Position numbers and translations under genes: made by a program. A stretch of DNA of 64,000 bases from Bugula neritina (taxonomy: Eukaryota > Bryozoa > Gymnolaemata > Cheilostomatida > Bugulidae). Below the pieces are notes generated by a model. The model had not been told where the DNA came from. It saw nothing but the letters and a program-made list of their open reading frames with translations, and did no database searches. The DNA is taken from positions 8,604,408-8,668,407 of the forward strand of contig OZ037771.1 in NCBI GenBank assembly GCA_964035545.1, written 5' to 3'. Of the stretch, positions 1 through 11,026 are shown piece after piece (position 1 is the stretch's first letter; the number at the start of each line of letters is the position of its first letter).

Positions 1-3000
1 CATGGTTATAGAGATAGTATGTGAGATGGTTTGGGACAAGATCCTTGCCAGACGCTCTGAGGTCTACCGGATACCAGAACTCAAACTCTTGCCGTAGTTT
101 AGCTAATTTCTCAATGTGTATCTGAGCGTGCTTAGGTGGTGTTGATGTTTGACAAAAGATGTAATCCCAGACCTAGGAACAAGGACACACTATGACTCAT
201 TGTACACTATACCTGTTGAGGTAGTGCTTCTTTATTGCTGACACAAATCAGTGAAATACTTTCGCAGAGCATTAATTAGGTGAGCATTTGACTACATTAA
301 CTACTAGCAGAAGTTCTTATAACCATTCAACTTATCAGAATAGGTTGGATTGACCGTAGAATATATAACCAGTTGCACTTCACCTCTGGAGTGAGCTGCT
401 CAGGGGTGATACAGAAGGGCCCCATCTCAGAGCCATTAAAGTTGCCCTTAGCCTGAAGAAGATGGCACACGGTGTAGTAGGCGTTGTATATAGTAGAATC
501 TGAGAGAGACTCTATCAAATACTGAGTGTCCCAAGGCATCTTTGTACCTGCAACCATTCACAGTATAGTAAGATTGTAATGTAATGTAGCAAACTGAAAA
601 TATAGCCCTTATTGTTCCACTCAACACTTTACTGTGCATAAAACTCCACAACTAACCAACAGAGCCCAGTAAAGGCTATATTTAGAGAGCTGATGTATAA
701 TAAAGTCAGCAGTAGTGGTAGTAAGTGTCTCTAAATAGAATTTGTTATCAAAAAGTGTAAAGTTTTACTTCACACACTTCTGCTTGCATATCTCTATTAC
801 AAAGAGAGACAGCTGAGTAAAGCAGTGAGATGCTGCTCTCACCTAAGCCATAGGATCTGGAGCATGCATGCTCGTGCAGCCAATCCAGAGTGGAGCGGAA
901 ATTCTCCTTAACAGAGCTCGTGTACGTCTCACACTGTTCAAGTGCTTTCTCCGTCAACTTTCTCCAGTTCTTCTCTCCGTAGTCCAGATACCTAAAGAGT
1001 ACATGCAACTGTACAACCCATCACACATAGAGAGACCACAAGCAGAGTTATGATGTATTCATGTGACATCTAACACACATCTCATTAGTTTCGTCACTCC
1101 ATTTATACTGGAGCAATTATCATCTAGTAACCTATATCAAGTGATTGCAAACATAAAAATTATAATCGTTGAAGAAAATTAATTGATTATGAAAACTTGA
1201 ACAATTATTCTTTTCCAAACTTATTAACCTGATTAATAAATCATTTCTAATCAGTAGTTCCAAGGTAACAATATTTATTAGTATTCCTATTCACATTGAA
1301 AACTCGAACTCACGAGGATGAGAAAGATTGAATAAACCTGACCTGAACTTCTACAAATCTTCTTTAATAACATACTCAAGTGTTGTTATAAGTTAAAAAA
1401 ATTGCTAAAAAAAGAAAATGGTGACTATTCTTGCAATATGCATTTCACCGGAGCTTTTTGCTAATACAAATTAGCCACTCATTGAGCTAAAACTTAGTTT
1501 GATAGGGCCAATGGAAACCTTTGTTGAATTGATCATGTGGTCCAAAATTACTATTGTCTTCGGACCATTCAAAGAATGATTTTGGGCAGGAAATGTTGTC
1601 TGTATGAATATACCATTATCAAAAAACTTTGAAGTCATTTACATTCCTTTATCACCCAATTCTAAACATTTGCTGGTGATATGATATAAACTGCCTCAAA
1701 ACTCCAGTCCTTTTAACTCCTTTTAACTAAACCCAAGAATGAAAAAACATGTTTCATCAATTTTTAATTAAAACATAATTTTTGGTGAAATAAAGAGAAT
1801 CATTCTTAATAAGTACAAGTTTTGGGCAGGGGGCACATTGGCAAGAAAACCGCAAACCAAACTTATTCTATGAAAAGGGTGCCTATAGAATTTACCACTG
1901 ATCACAGAGAGCTACGACACACTCATCGCCAGATCGGGACATAACCTTCCTCTCCGGCTCCATGTATTTAGCTGCCAGCTTGTCATCATACAGCTTCTTC
2001 TGAATCTCCTTTTTTACATCAGAGACTTTGCGTCCTTTATAGCCATCAACTTGAAGTATCTGTCCGAACCAGAAAGGACACAATAGAATGTTATGGAGAC
2101 AATAAAACATCATAGACACAATCAAAATAGGTTATGGCCACAAGAATATTTTAATGCAAGAAAACTCTACCTGCAAACTAGCCCATACATTACTAGGAGT
2201 AAAGAATTGTTGTTTCCATTAAGCTTTGGCACAAAAACAAATTCCACGTGCAATTTCTGTTAACCACTCAATTTCTAAACTTAGCCATCACACGCAATTT
2301 TAATAATAATTTTGAAAATAGATGCTATAACTGCACATCTTATTTTATTGCATACAAAGTATTATCACATGCGGCCAACTGTCATGCTCAGTGTTAACTG
2401 CATATACTCACGCCTTCATTAAACCCTTTTAAGTATACTTCATCTTTCGCTTCAGCCAGCTTCACGCTGTCATTTTGACTCTGTATTTTCAACTTGTTAT
2501 ACATAAAGACGGCAGCGTGAGGGCCATACCCGGGTATATTTATTATCTCAATCGGTTCATAGGGCAGCACCTGGGGATATGATTAAGTGATAAACTAAGG
2601 CTAAGACAGCGACATCTTCAACGCTAATAATAAACTAAGGCAGCTACAATGAAATCTGCAACACTAATAATAATAAACTAAGGCTATTACAGTGACATCC
2701 ATTACATAATATACAATGTCTAATAACATCTATAACACTAGTGATAGAAACTACAGTACTAAAGCAGCATACACAACACAAACTGGTGAGATACTGAGAA
2801 TAAATGTCAACTTACCATATGATCTTTTAGTCCATGTTTGGCTCGGAAATCTTTCTTCTTTTTGAGATCCTCGAGGGCGGCATAGTCATCAGGAGAGTCT
2901 GAAGGTACAGAGGTGACAATTCCAGTCCCCTTGTCTTCCTTGATGGTCATCATAGGTAAGGCGTACACTTTATCATTGCTTGTCAGTGGTGCTTTCAAAG

Positions 3001-6000
3001 CCACGCCCATTAGATTCTGTAGAATAGGTACAGTATAATATGTAGATGTGTAGAGTATAGTATGTAGAATAGATAAAGTATAATATCTATATATAATGTA
3101 TGCAATAGAATACGTAAAATGTAGACCGGTAACAAATAATTTTCATTTCAATAAATTATATATAAAAACAGACAAAGTCCTAGAGTGCGATTTTAGCACA
3201 GATTGGAGTGTAGTCTCCCCCCAACAAACATACTGGGACATACTGGAGAGACATGAGTTTACAAAGTGACCAAAAGCAGCCCTAGTATTAATACTCAATA
3301 AGAAACGAGTGCAGCTAAACGGTTGAACGAGTCAACAGCTTGCATGAGCATATAATTGCATATACTAAACAAGAAATCAACACAAATAACCTCTTGAGTT
3401 GATTTCTCAACACCCCAGTAGTATGAATATACCAACATGACCCTATTATATGTACATACACTGCCTTGGATGGTAGCCATGACGTCATAAATCCCATTTT
3501 TAGTTGTAAAACCTTGGTAGCTCATATTCCTCGCCGCTCTTTTAGTAGAAATAAACACCTACAAACAAAGTTAGTTACTGCAGAATATACCTATAGCCTT
3601 CCTATACCAGTGCTAGTAGTAATGGACCATGAAATCTTTCCATTCACATTCACAATAAAGAGAATCTTCTACACTGTATAGGTACAGTTTACTATGAATA
3701 TCCAAACATACAACTACATTTTGTATAATATTTGTGGAATACAACGTTGTACATTATTTAAGCAGGCTTCACTCACTTCCGGCCCACATCCAGGCAGGTT
3801 GACTGTGAAAGCAACATATTTGATGTTAGGGTGAACCCAGCAATTAGTTTGCCCAAACATAGTCTCAGGTCTTAAGGTGGCTGCCACTAGATATATGGGC
3901 AGGTCAGTCTTAAGACCCCTAAAATACAAAGATAAAACACACCTGCATATATCTATATATTTAACAGTAGAAAATTGAATAATGGAAAGTTTCCAAATCT
4001 TTTCAATAAAATCATTAGACTCTAAAGTCTACATAATATAAAATTCACAAAGAGAGGATGACTGCTGAAATAAGATTGATACCGAAAACAATGCGAAAGC
4101 AAAACTGACCGGGAAACCCAGCCATAGCCTTAAATTGCACCATTAGCCATGTTCAACATATTTTGGTCAGTATGCTGTGAAGGATATTATATGAAAAGAA
4201 TGACTACACCAAGTAAAGTTATAATATAAGTACAGTAGACGTACTCAATGTGAGACAAGGAATCCAGAACTCTCATCTTCACCAGAGTTTGCTCCTGGGG
4301 GCCAACTCCCTCCCCGGAGCTGCGGTCATGGTCCATACAAGGCTGATCATCCTTTGGAGAATAGATGGTATATCTGCAATAAATACAGCAAGTCTACTCA
4401 TTTGAAATGAAATTCTTTCAACCAAAAACAATCATAGTAAGCAATTTAGTTGAAAGAATCTTCAATAATAATTTAAACTCGTTATAACAGAATAAATGAA
4501 AACCCAGTTTAGACATGTTGATAGGCTAATTAAAACTAGATATAGCTGCAATGATATAAACAAAAAACACTAAAGACCAACACAATATATAATTTAGACA
4601 GCCGCACACTTACCTCTTTCCAAACTCTATCTTTCCCCGTTCTTTCAGACGAATAAACTGCCACCTAACAAATGAGTCATAGAAAGGATTGACATCAGTG
4701 GTGATGAATGATCTTCTCCAGTCAACCTGCACAGACACAGTAGTGAGTTACTTAACTGTGCAGACACAGTAGTGAGTTACTTAACTGTGCAGACACAGTA
4801 GTGAGTTACTTAACTGTGCAGACACAGTAGTGAGTTACTTTACTGTGCAGACACAGTAATGAGTTACTTAACTGAATAGAATAGTAAAACATTCCAACAA
4901 ATAATGAATTGGTGAAACCCGTGATAGTAATTATTTATTTAAATAACAAGTTATGACTAATAAAACTACTGCCAACAGTTAAGGGCCCAGACTATGAAAC
5001 TAGACATATCATCAATATTGACAAGAAAATTATCCTTACAGGAAAAAGAATCACCAATACTATACAGTCATTGGTGTTAAAATGCAAAACAAAAGGTGCT
5101 AAGCTGATTTCCATCACCTTCAGTCCCATCTTCTTGCAGTCATCCATGCAGTGTGGAGGAAAATACTTCAGCCAATGCATTGGGTCAGCAAACAGTTTGA
5201 TTTCCTCGTCACTCAGGTGGATACTCTGCATTATCTGCCACTGGTACTTAGCAGCCACCTGTTTGGCAGCAGCCTTGCTCTGCATGGAATAGAGTACACA
5301 GAGTACATCAACATGTGCATTAGAATATAATAAGCAGAAGGTTTGCTTTACCATTGAGTCTGTTATGAAAAGGGAAGATGTTAATACACAGTCTATACTC
5401 GACACATTTTATAAATCTCAACTATTATCTAGAAATATTGAACTTGACCTCTACACCAGACAAAACAATATGATTGGCCGTGTTCTACTATTCATACTTA
5501 TGATTAGCATTGTACAGGCAACAGCTGAGGTTTAGCGGCCATCTTGTAGAAAACATAGATATAAACACCAATGCTGAGCTGAGTATTGAGTTGACGGAGT
5601 AGAAAGTGTTGAGTTGACTGAGTAGAAGTGTTGAGTTGACTGAGTAGAAAGTGTTGAGTTGACTGAGTAGAAATTGTTTAGTTGACTGAGTAGAAAGTGT
5701 TTAGTTGACTGAGTAGAAAGTGTTTAGTTGACGGAGTAGAAATTGTTTAGTTGACAGAGGAGAAAGTGTTTAGTTGACTGAGTAGAAAGTGTTGAGTTGA
5801 CTGAGGAGAAAGTGTTTAGTTGACTGAGGAGAAAGTGTTGAGTTGACTGAGGAGAAAGTGTTTAGTTGACTGAGGAGAAAGTGTTTAGTTGACAGAGGAG
5901 AAAGTGTTGAGTTGACTGAGTAGAAAGTGTTCAGTTGACTGAGTAGAAAGTATGCACCTTTTTGCCCTTTGCCTTGTCCTTTATTACGGGATCAGAGCTC

Positions 6001-8199
6001 TGAACCTCTTCAGGTGCAACAGCTTCCTCTTCCTTCGGGAAGTTTGGAGGATACCCAAAGTCCTCCATTTCCCTTTTCAACTTGTCGGCACATGCCTACA
6101 ATGTACAGGTATTAGAGAGGAGTGAGACATTCTGATGCACATAATAGGGTAGCAGTGGTAGTCCACGGGTTGGGGCGCAGGCCTAGTGTGACACAGGTCA
6201 TAGGTTAGAGTGCAGGTCATTGGTGAGGTCAGGAAGAACATCAGAATCACGGGCTTTCCATGTACCGACCTTAGATCGATCTCGCTGAGAAATGTGCTCA
6301 GATCGATCGTTTTTCCATGAGAGTGTCAGATCGATCTCGCGAAGTTGCCTCCTTTTAAGTAAAGAATACTTTAAAAGTATATTTTGTTTACCTATTTGAG
6401 TGATTAAAGCTACTACTGTTGAAAACAAGACGGTTGTAGTCTAAAATTTAATCCCAGCTATAAACTATACGCAGCAAAGCTTTCAGTGTATGGTAATTTG
6501 GCCGATTTAAAATAATTAATTTTAATTTTTTAGCTTGACAGCCTATATAAAATTAATGACTGTCTTGCAGATTATTAATAAACTTACAGGACTGTTAGGC
6601 TTAAAATCACAAAGAAAATAGCTAATAAAACTAAGTTTTAATAGTCATTTAAATTCAGTTTAAATTCTCCCATTTTTTTACCTTCTACTGCATATAATTG
6701 AGTTTTTTTTAATCATTGTACTGAAAGTCAAAGTTTTGGCATCTGAAAAGGTGGCTATCGTAATTATTAAATACTTTGCTTAGTAATTATCAATAAGTTA
6801 TCATTTTTATTAGCAGACAACATTGTAGCGTGCAGTCTTTTTCTATTTCTCAGATCGATCTGGCGTCTTTCCATGGTCTTATTGACATGAGATCGATCTG
6901 AGTTCGAGCTCCACAGACCGACCAGCTCAGATCGACGGAGATCGATCTTTGGCGTCTTTCCATGGATCGATCTCGCTGAGATCGATCTGAGATCGGTACA
7001 TAGAAAGCCGGTAATTATAATTGCTCCTATAACTGAGTAAAAACCATCAAACCCGAATAATTGAGGGCACAGAGCTTCTTAAGACACTTGAGATCCCTTG
7101 CAAGCAGGGGTTCTCACAGGGGTAGAGACTTTAAAAGCAAAACAAATTTTATAAACCTAGAACACAGGACACACATGTATAGAACAAAATAATATAACTA
7201 ACATCATATAGAGCTTATAAGGCAAGTTTTGAGATGTTATTTTGCATAACAATGCAAGCTATTGACCTACAGAAAAAGTGAATGAGTCACATAATCCTTA
7301 CCTTGATTGGCATTCCCGTGCAGTGAAATCCAAAAGGAAACAAACACTTCTTTCCTTGCAGTCGTTGGTAACCAGCAGCAAACTATAAAATTTAACCATA
7401 TATTTAGAAGTGCTAAACATTAAACAATTGTTTATGATAAATGTTTAGGGCTCTAGGCTGACGAGAAATTCCCTATCCAGTAATAACTAGAAGAACTAAT
7501 GAGAGTGATAGACTGAAGACATTGCTAATGATCCAGTAGTTAGACAACTAGCACAGTAAACTGCTGCTAATGCATGATCTTTTGAACAAGTGTAGTTGAG
7601 GAAAGGCATGACAGGTAAGTTTTGAATGCAGGACTTTTCGAGTGAAAGTTTGATATTTTAGGACTCACACAATGAGCTTGACTTGATAAAAGTTATAATT
7701 ACCTCACATTTGGATAAGGAAAAAGTGTGTCCCAAGTGCAGTCGACCATTCATATAAGGATACGGGAAAGTACACAAAAACTTCTCGCTTCTAGAATATA
7801 CAATCAATTGTTAAAATTAACATGCAAACATACCAGACGCCATTCTAAGTAATTGTGTTTTGAACCCATTAACTTGATTGCATCAAGATTAGGCCTACAT
7901 AGGGAGGGGTAAACTTCCATGTAGTGGGCTAAACCTTTACTGATGATTAGTGGAGCAAATATTATTCCCATTGCTATCATAACAACATGTTTCAGCAATC
8001 CTAAGAAACACATATCAAACAAGACACTATATGTTGTTACAGGCTTGTGTACATTAACTGATATTGATATAGTATGATAGTCATACTTTTCATTTGATGC
8101 ATCAACTTCAAACGTTTTTTCCCGTTCCCATTTTGCTTGAATGTCTCTTTCAATAACTCTCAACTCATCCAGCTTAGCTGTACCTTTCCTTGCCGCCAT
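1..8199 (-). CDS. LARS1: Cytosolic leucine--tRNA ligase, 5' fifteen exons (3' end outside window)
   Basis: Class I aminoacyl-tRNA synthetase that charges tRNA-Leu in the cytosol and edits mischarged tRNA; family knowledge also makes it part of the multisynthetase complex and a leucine sensor. Fifteen exons (minus strand, 5' to 3'): 8087-8199, 7703-7790, 7302-7382, 5958-6095, 5118-5279, 4614-4726, 4245-4373, 3777-3918, 3460-3558, 2816-3016, 2412-2570, 1896-2059, 843-991, 386-547, 1-172, about 690 codons, all phases agreeing. The start is the ATG at 8199 ([20 protein letters not shown]), which matches the eukaryotic LARS1 N-terminus. Exon 2 holds the HIGH-type signature NGRLHLGH at about residues 52-59. 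The CP1 editing domain shows [18 protein letters not shown] (exon 8) and [15 protein letters not shown] (exon 10) with its conserved Asp pair. Later exons carry [16 protein letters not shown] and [10 protein letters not shown]. The KMSKS loop, anticodon-binding and C-terminal domains lie beyond the left edge. The gene diverges from ERCC6. Confidence 0.97.
2584..2700. repeat. Short imperfect tandem repeat in LARS1 intron
   Basis: About two and a half copies of a roughly 45-bp unit containing 'ataaactaaggc' and 'acactaataata', just upstream of LARS1 exon 11. The copies have diverged by point changes and small indels. No coding content. Confidence 0.6.
4727..4872. repeat. 29-bp minisatellite abutting a LARS1 splice acceptor
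   Basis: About five copies of a 29-bp unit (cagacacagtagtgagttac followed by ttaactgtg) start directly at the 3' splice site of LARS1 exon 6. On the coding strand each unit carries ACTGTGTCTGCACAG. The true acceptor, ACTGTGTCTGTGCAG before GTTGAC, differs by little, so the repeat appears to have grown out of the acceptor. Copies are nearly identical, suggesting recent or ongoing expansion. Confidence 0.85.
5582..5950. repeat. ~23-bp minisatellite at the donor side of a LARS1 intron
   Basis: About 16 copies of a 22-23-bp unit (gttgagttgactgagtagaa plus agt) with recurrent variants: gag/tag, gttgag/gtttag and a few actg/acgg or acag changes. The array ends about 8 bp from the donor after LARS1 exon 4 (exon border at 5958). 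The repeat does not include the donor itself. Confidence 0.85.
6140..7140 (+). mobile_element. SINE-like copy interrupted by a MITE
   Basis: Left part (about 6140-6248) reads ...agcagtggtagtccacggg... through 'ggtgaggtcaggaagaacat'. Right part (about 7013-7140) reads 'taattataattgctcct' through 'ggttctcacaggggtagaga'. Joined, they parallel the uninterrupted element at 32903-33085 in the same order. Degenerate pol III A-box-like (tggtagtccacgg) and B-box-like (ggttagagtgc) sequences in the left part suggest a tRNA-derived head. The two halves are separated by the inverted-repeat element at 6249-7012. It lies in a LARS1 intron. Confidence 0.7.
6249..7012. mobile_element. MITE-like element with ~60-bp terminal inverted repeats rich in GATCGATC
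   Basis: The left end begins ggctttccatgtaccgacct and continues tagatcgatctcgctgag. The reverse complement of the right end begins ggctttctatgtaccgatct and continues cagatcgatctcagcgag. Further subterminal inverted copies of 'cagatcgatct' and 'ctttccatgg' occur at about 6299-6345 and 6850-6970. The interior (about 6350-6840) is AT-rich with no recognisable ORF, as expected of a non-autonomous DNA transposon. A clean target-site duplication is not visible. Confidence 0.75.
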
Positions 8200-9224
8200 A
8201 TTTTAGCTAAAACAGGCACTACAAACTGGGAAAATTAAATGATTTAATTTATTCAATATAAATTAGCGTCCTATGAAATGAATTGAAAGGGACATGTAGG
8301 GGCCGCTTTTGGGAATCAAACAAAATTTAAGGCTCTCTCTATAACAATCTGATATTAAACATGTAGGAACAATTTATGCAACTGCTATTTGCAGTAACAA
8401 GCAATATTAAGACTCTTCACAAAAAGAAGCATCTAAAATGTGTGTATTTGCAAAACTACTGATACATACACTACACCAGCTATTGAATAAAACCTATGAG
8501 TGATTAGAGCACTGGTGTATTGGTACCCCCATAACCCAATTTGATCAATATTTAAATAAACATTACAAGTATTGGTTTGATCAAATACATGGAACTCAAA
8601 TCAAATTGATTTGAGTCAAGTTAAGCCACCATTATTGATTGACTTAGCCTGAACCATATCACTTTTTGACTTGGTTGGCTATTGACTGGACCCACAGTAA
8701 GTTCAGCACATATTTTGTCTCTTACCTTATTTGTGTAACTAAACTTATAATAAATTGAAGTTAAATTACATGAATTAGTATAGTAGCTTTGAAACATATA
8801 TTATAAAATGCTTCTAGTAAATCTTTTTAATATAATTGTATTACTATACCATAGTGAGTGATTATAGATTAGCGAATTGCCAACTAAATTTATAACCATT
8901 AATTAATAAATTTAATGTTCCGATTTAGAATTATAAATTATGTAAAATAGTATTATAGATATTACATAAAAATGTACAACCGTTGAACTGATACTGTTGT
9001 CTGTTAGTGTTAGTTATTAGTGACTGTGAGTAAATGTAATACTGTTAATATAAGTATTACATTTACTATAACTAAATTAGCATTACTATAGTCTACAATC
9101 TAGATCCATTAGCATTCCTACTAGTCTTAGCATTGCTTCTAGTGTTACTATTGACATTGCTATTGCTATCCCAATCTGAATCGGTATTCCTCATTCGATA
9201 TTATTACATATACTAAATTGGGTT

Positions 9225-9442
9225 GATGTCGTTTCGTACACTGGTTGTTTTGTACACTGATCAATTTGTACACTGGTCATTTCGTACACAAACTGCTGTA
9301 CATAAAATGAATTTAATGAATTAACCTCGAATCCCAAATAATAAATAAATACCAAAACATGTATTAGTTCATTTATATTGATGTGTACGAATGACCTGAA
9401 AAAGTGGGTCCGAAATGACTTGTGTACAAAATGACCTGCACC
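9225..9442. repeat. Inverted repeat built from gtacac/ggtcattt words
   Basis: The left arm (about 9231-9290) repeats the pattern 'tttgtacactggtcatttcg'. The right arm (about 9384-9440) has the complement (gtgtacgaatgacctg ... cgaaatgacttgtgtac). About 95 bp of AT-rich spacer separates them. It looks like a foldback element or decayed MITE; no ORF. Confidence 0.55.
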
Positions 9443-10592
9443 CTGCTAAATTAGTATTACTATAAAATGATAAATGTTAATACTGCTATTACTATTGTTA
9501 TGAGCATTACAGTACCACTACTAGTACTATTAATATTACTAAAATTATGTCTATTACTAAATTAGTATAATTAGTACTACTATGACTAGTGCTACTAGCC
9601 CATAGGCCCTATGAGTAGGTCAATTGACAGTGTAATTAAATTAAACTTGAATTTAAAGTTCAACTTCAAGTTTAAATTAAACTTAATGTTGAAATTAAAG
9701 TTAAACTTAATGGACAAAACATTTACTTTTAGTTTTAGTCTTACTTTTAGGCAAGATTCAGTATGAGTATGCTATTTTCAGTTTTTGATTTTTAAATAAA
9801 TTATTTTCAAGTTAATATTTATAATTCATATTGTTATTTGCTATCATTATTCATTTATATTACTTCACTTATTTGCAATAGTAATGAAATCATAAATAAT
9901 TATAATATTATTAAATAATAATACTTATACTTATAGTTATACTAAGTCCAAAGTAATAATATTATTACAATTATTAACAATATTTACACTTATAGTATAA
10001 GTATTAGTAATACAACATGAGGCAGATTTTTCTTAGAGTTAGTGAGTTAATCCCTAGTCTTATTCTGATTCACATTGAAAATTGAATAAGTCACTTAATT
10101 ATTAATAAGTGTTCTACTTCTTATTTTTCAATTTCATATTCCTATGGCTATGGCTATGCCTATTGCATTTGATATTCATTTTGATTTACTTTTAGCTTCC
10201 CTTATACTAAACTTAGAGTCATTCATTCAGATTTCAGTTTTACAAACACGACTGACTGAATCAGAATGAGTGATGAACATTATGATTATGATTATCATCA
10301 TGATCATGATCATCCTCTGATCATCATGATGATAAATCATTATAATTTATTATTATATTTATTGTCTATTGATTATCATTAGCATTATGATAGTGATACG
10401 GCTCTTAACAGTTACAGCAAGCTTGTCCACTGTGTAGGGCAAAGCGTTACTGTAAGTTACAGTGCTGCAGCTGCTATAAATTAAAACTTCTATAACTGTA
10501 ACAACAGTGAAAGATACAGAGCTTTACGACAAATCCACATGATGAAATGTGGCTGAAGTTGATAAAGGTGAAGGATTTTCCTATACATCATG

Positions 10593-11026
10593 GTTAGTTC
10601 TATATGCAGTAATCTGGCTCGACATCTAGTTTGACGGATATTGTCTGATTGGCTGTTTGGCGCACGTGTTATTGTTGATGTCTGAGATAGTCACTGTGCG
10701 CTCCAACTCGGAGTACACAATTACAATATAATATATCGCTGCATACGCTTAAAGTGGCCATCATTGCAGCCATACTTAGTTCTATTTCAGATTTCAAAGT
10801 TGTTTATTGCTTTAAGAGCATCATCAATTAAGTTATAGCAAGATGTTGTAGAGGTTGTAAAAACTTTATTATTATGATGATTGATTTTGAGAGCACGTGT
10901 ACGCCATGACAGTCAAGAGCATTAAAATAATCTCGTGCGTGTAAGTCAATCAGAGACGCTACCTAATCAGCCAATCAGAAAATGTCCAGCAACTGAATGT
11001 CGAGCCAGATTACTGCATATAGAAAC
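10593..11026. mobile_element. MITE-like element, ~430 bp, inverted termini
   Basis: The left end reads ttctatatgcagtaatctgg then ctcgacat. The right end is its inverse (atgtcgagccagattactgc then atatagaa), a match of about 27 bp with one junction difference. A second inverted block follows inward ('tctgattggctg' against 'cagccaatcaga'), and 'gcacgtgt' and its inverse recur further in. There is no ORF, so non-autonomous DNA transposon is the likeliest class. Confidence 0.7.

Noticed and set aside
4727-4872. CRISPR-like regular repeats
   Set aside because: Units are contiguous tandem copies without unique spacers, in an intron of a eukaryotic gene; the same applies to the other arrays.
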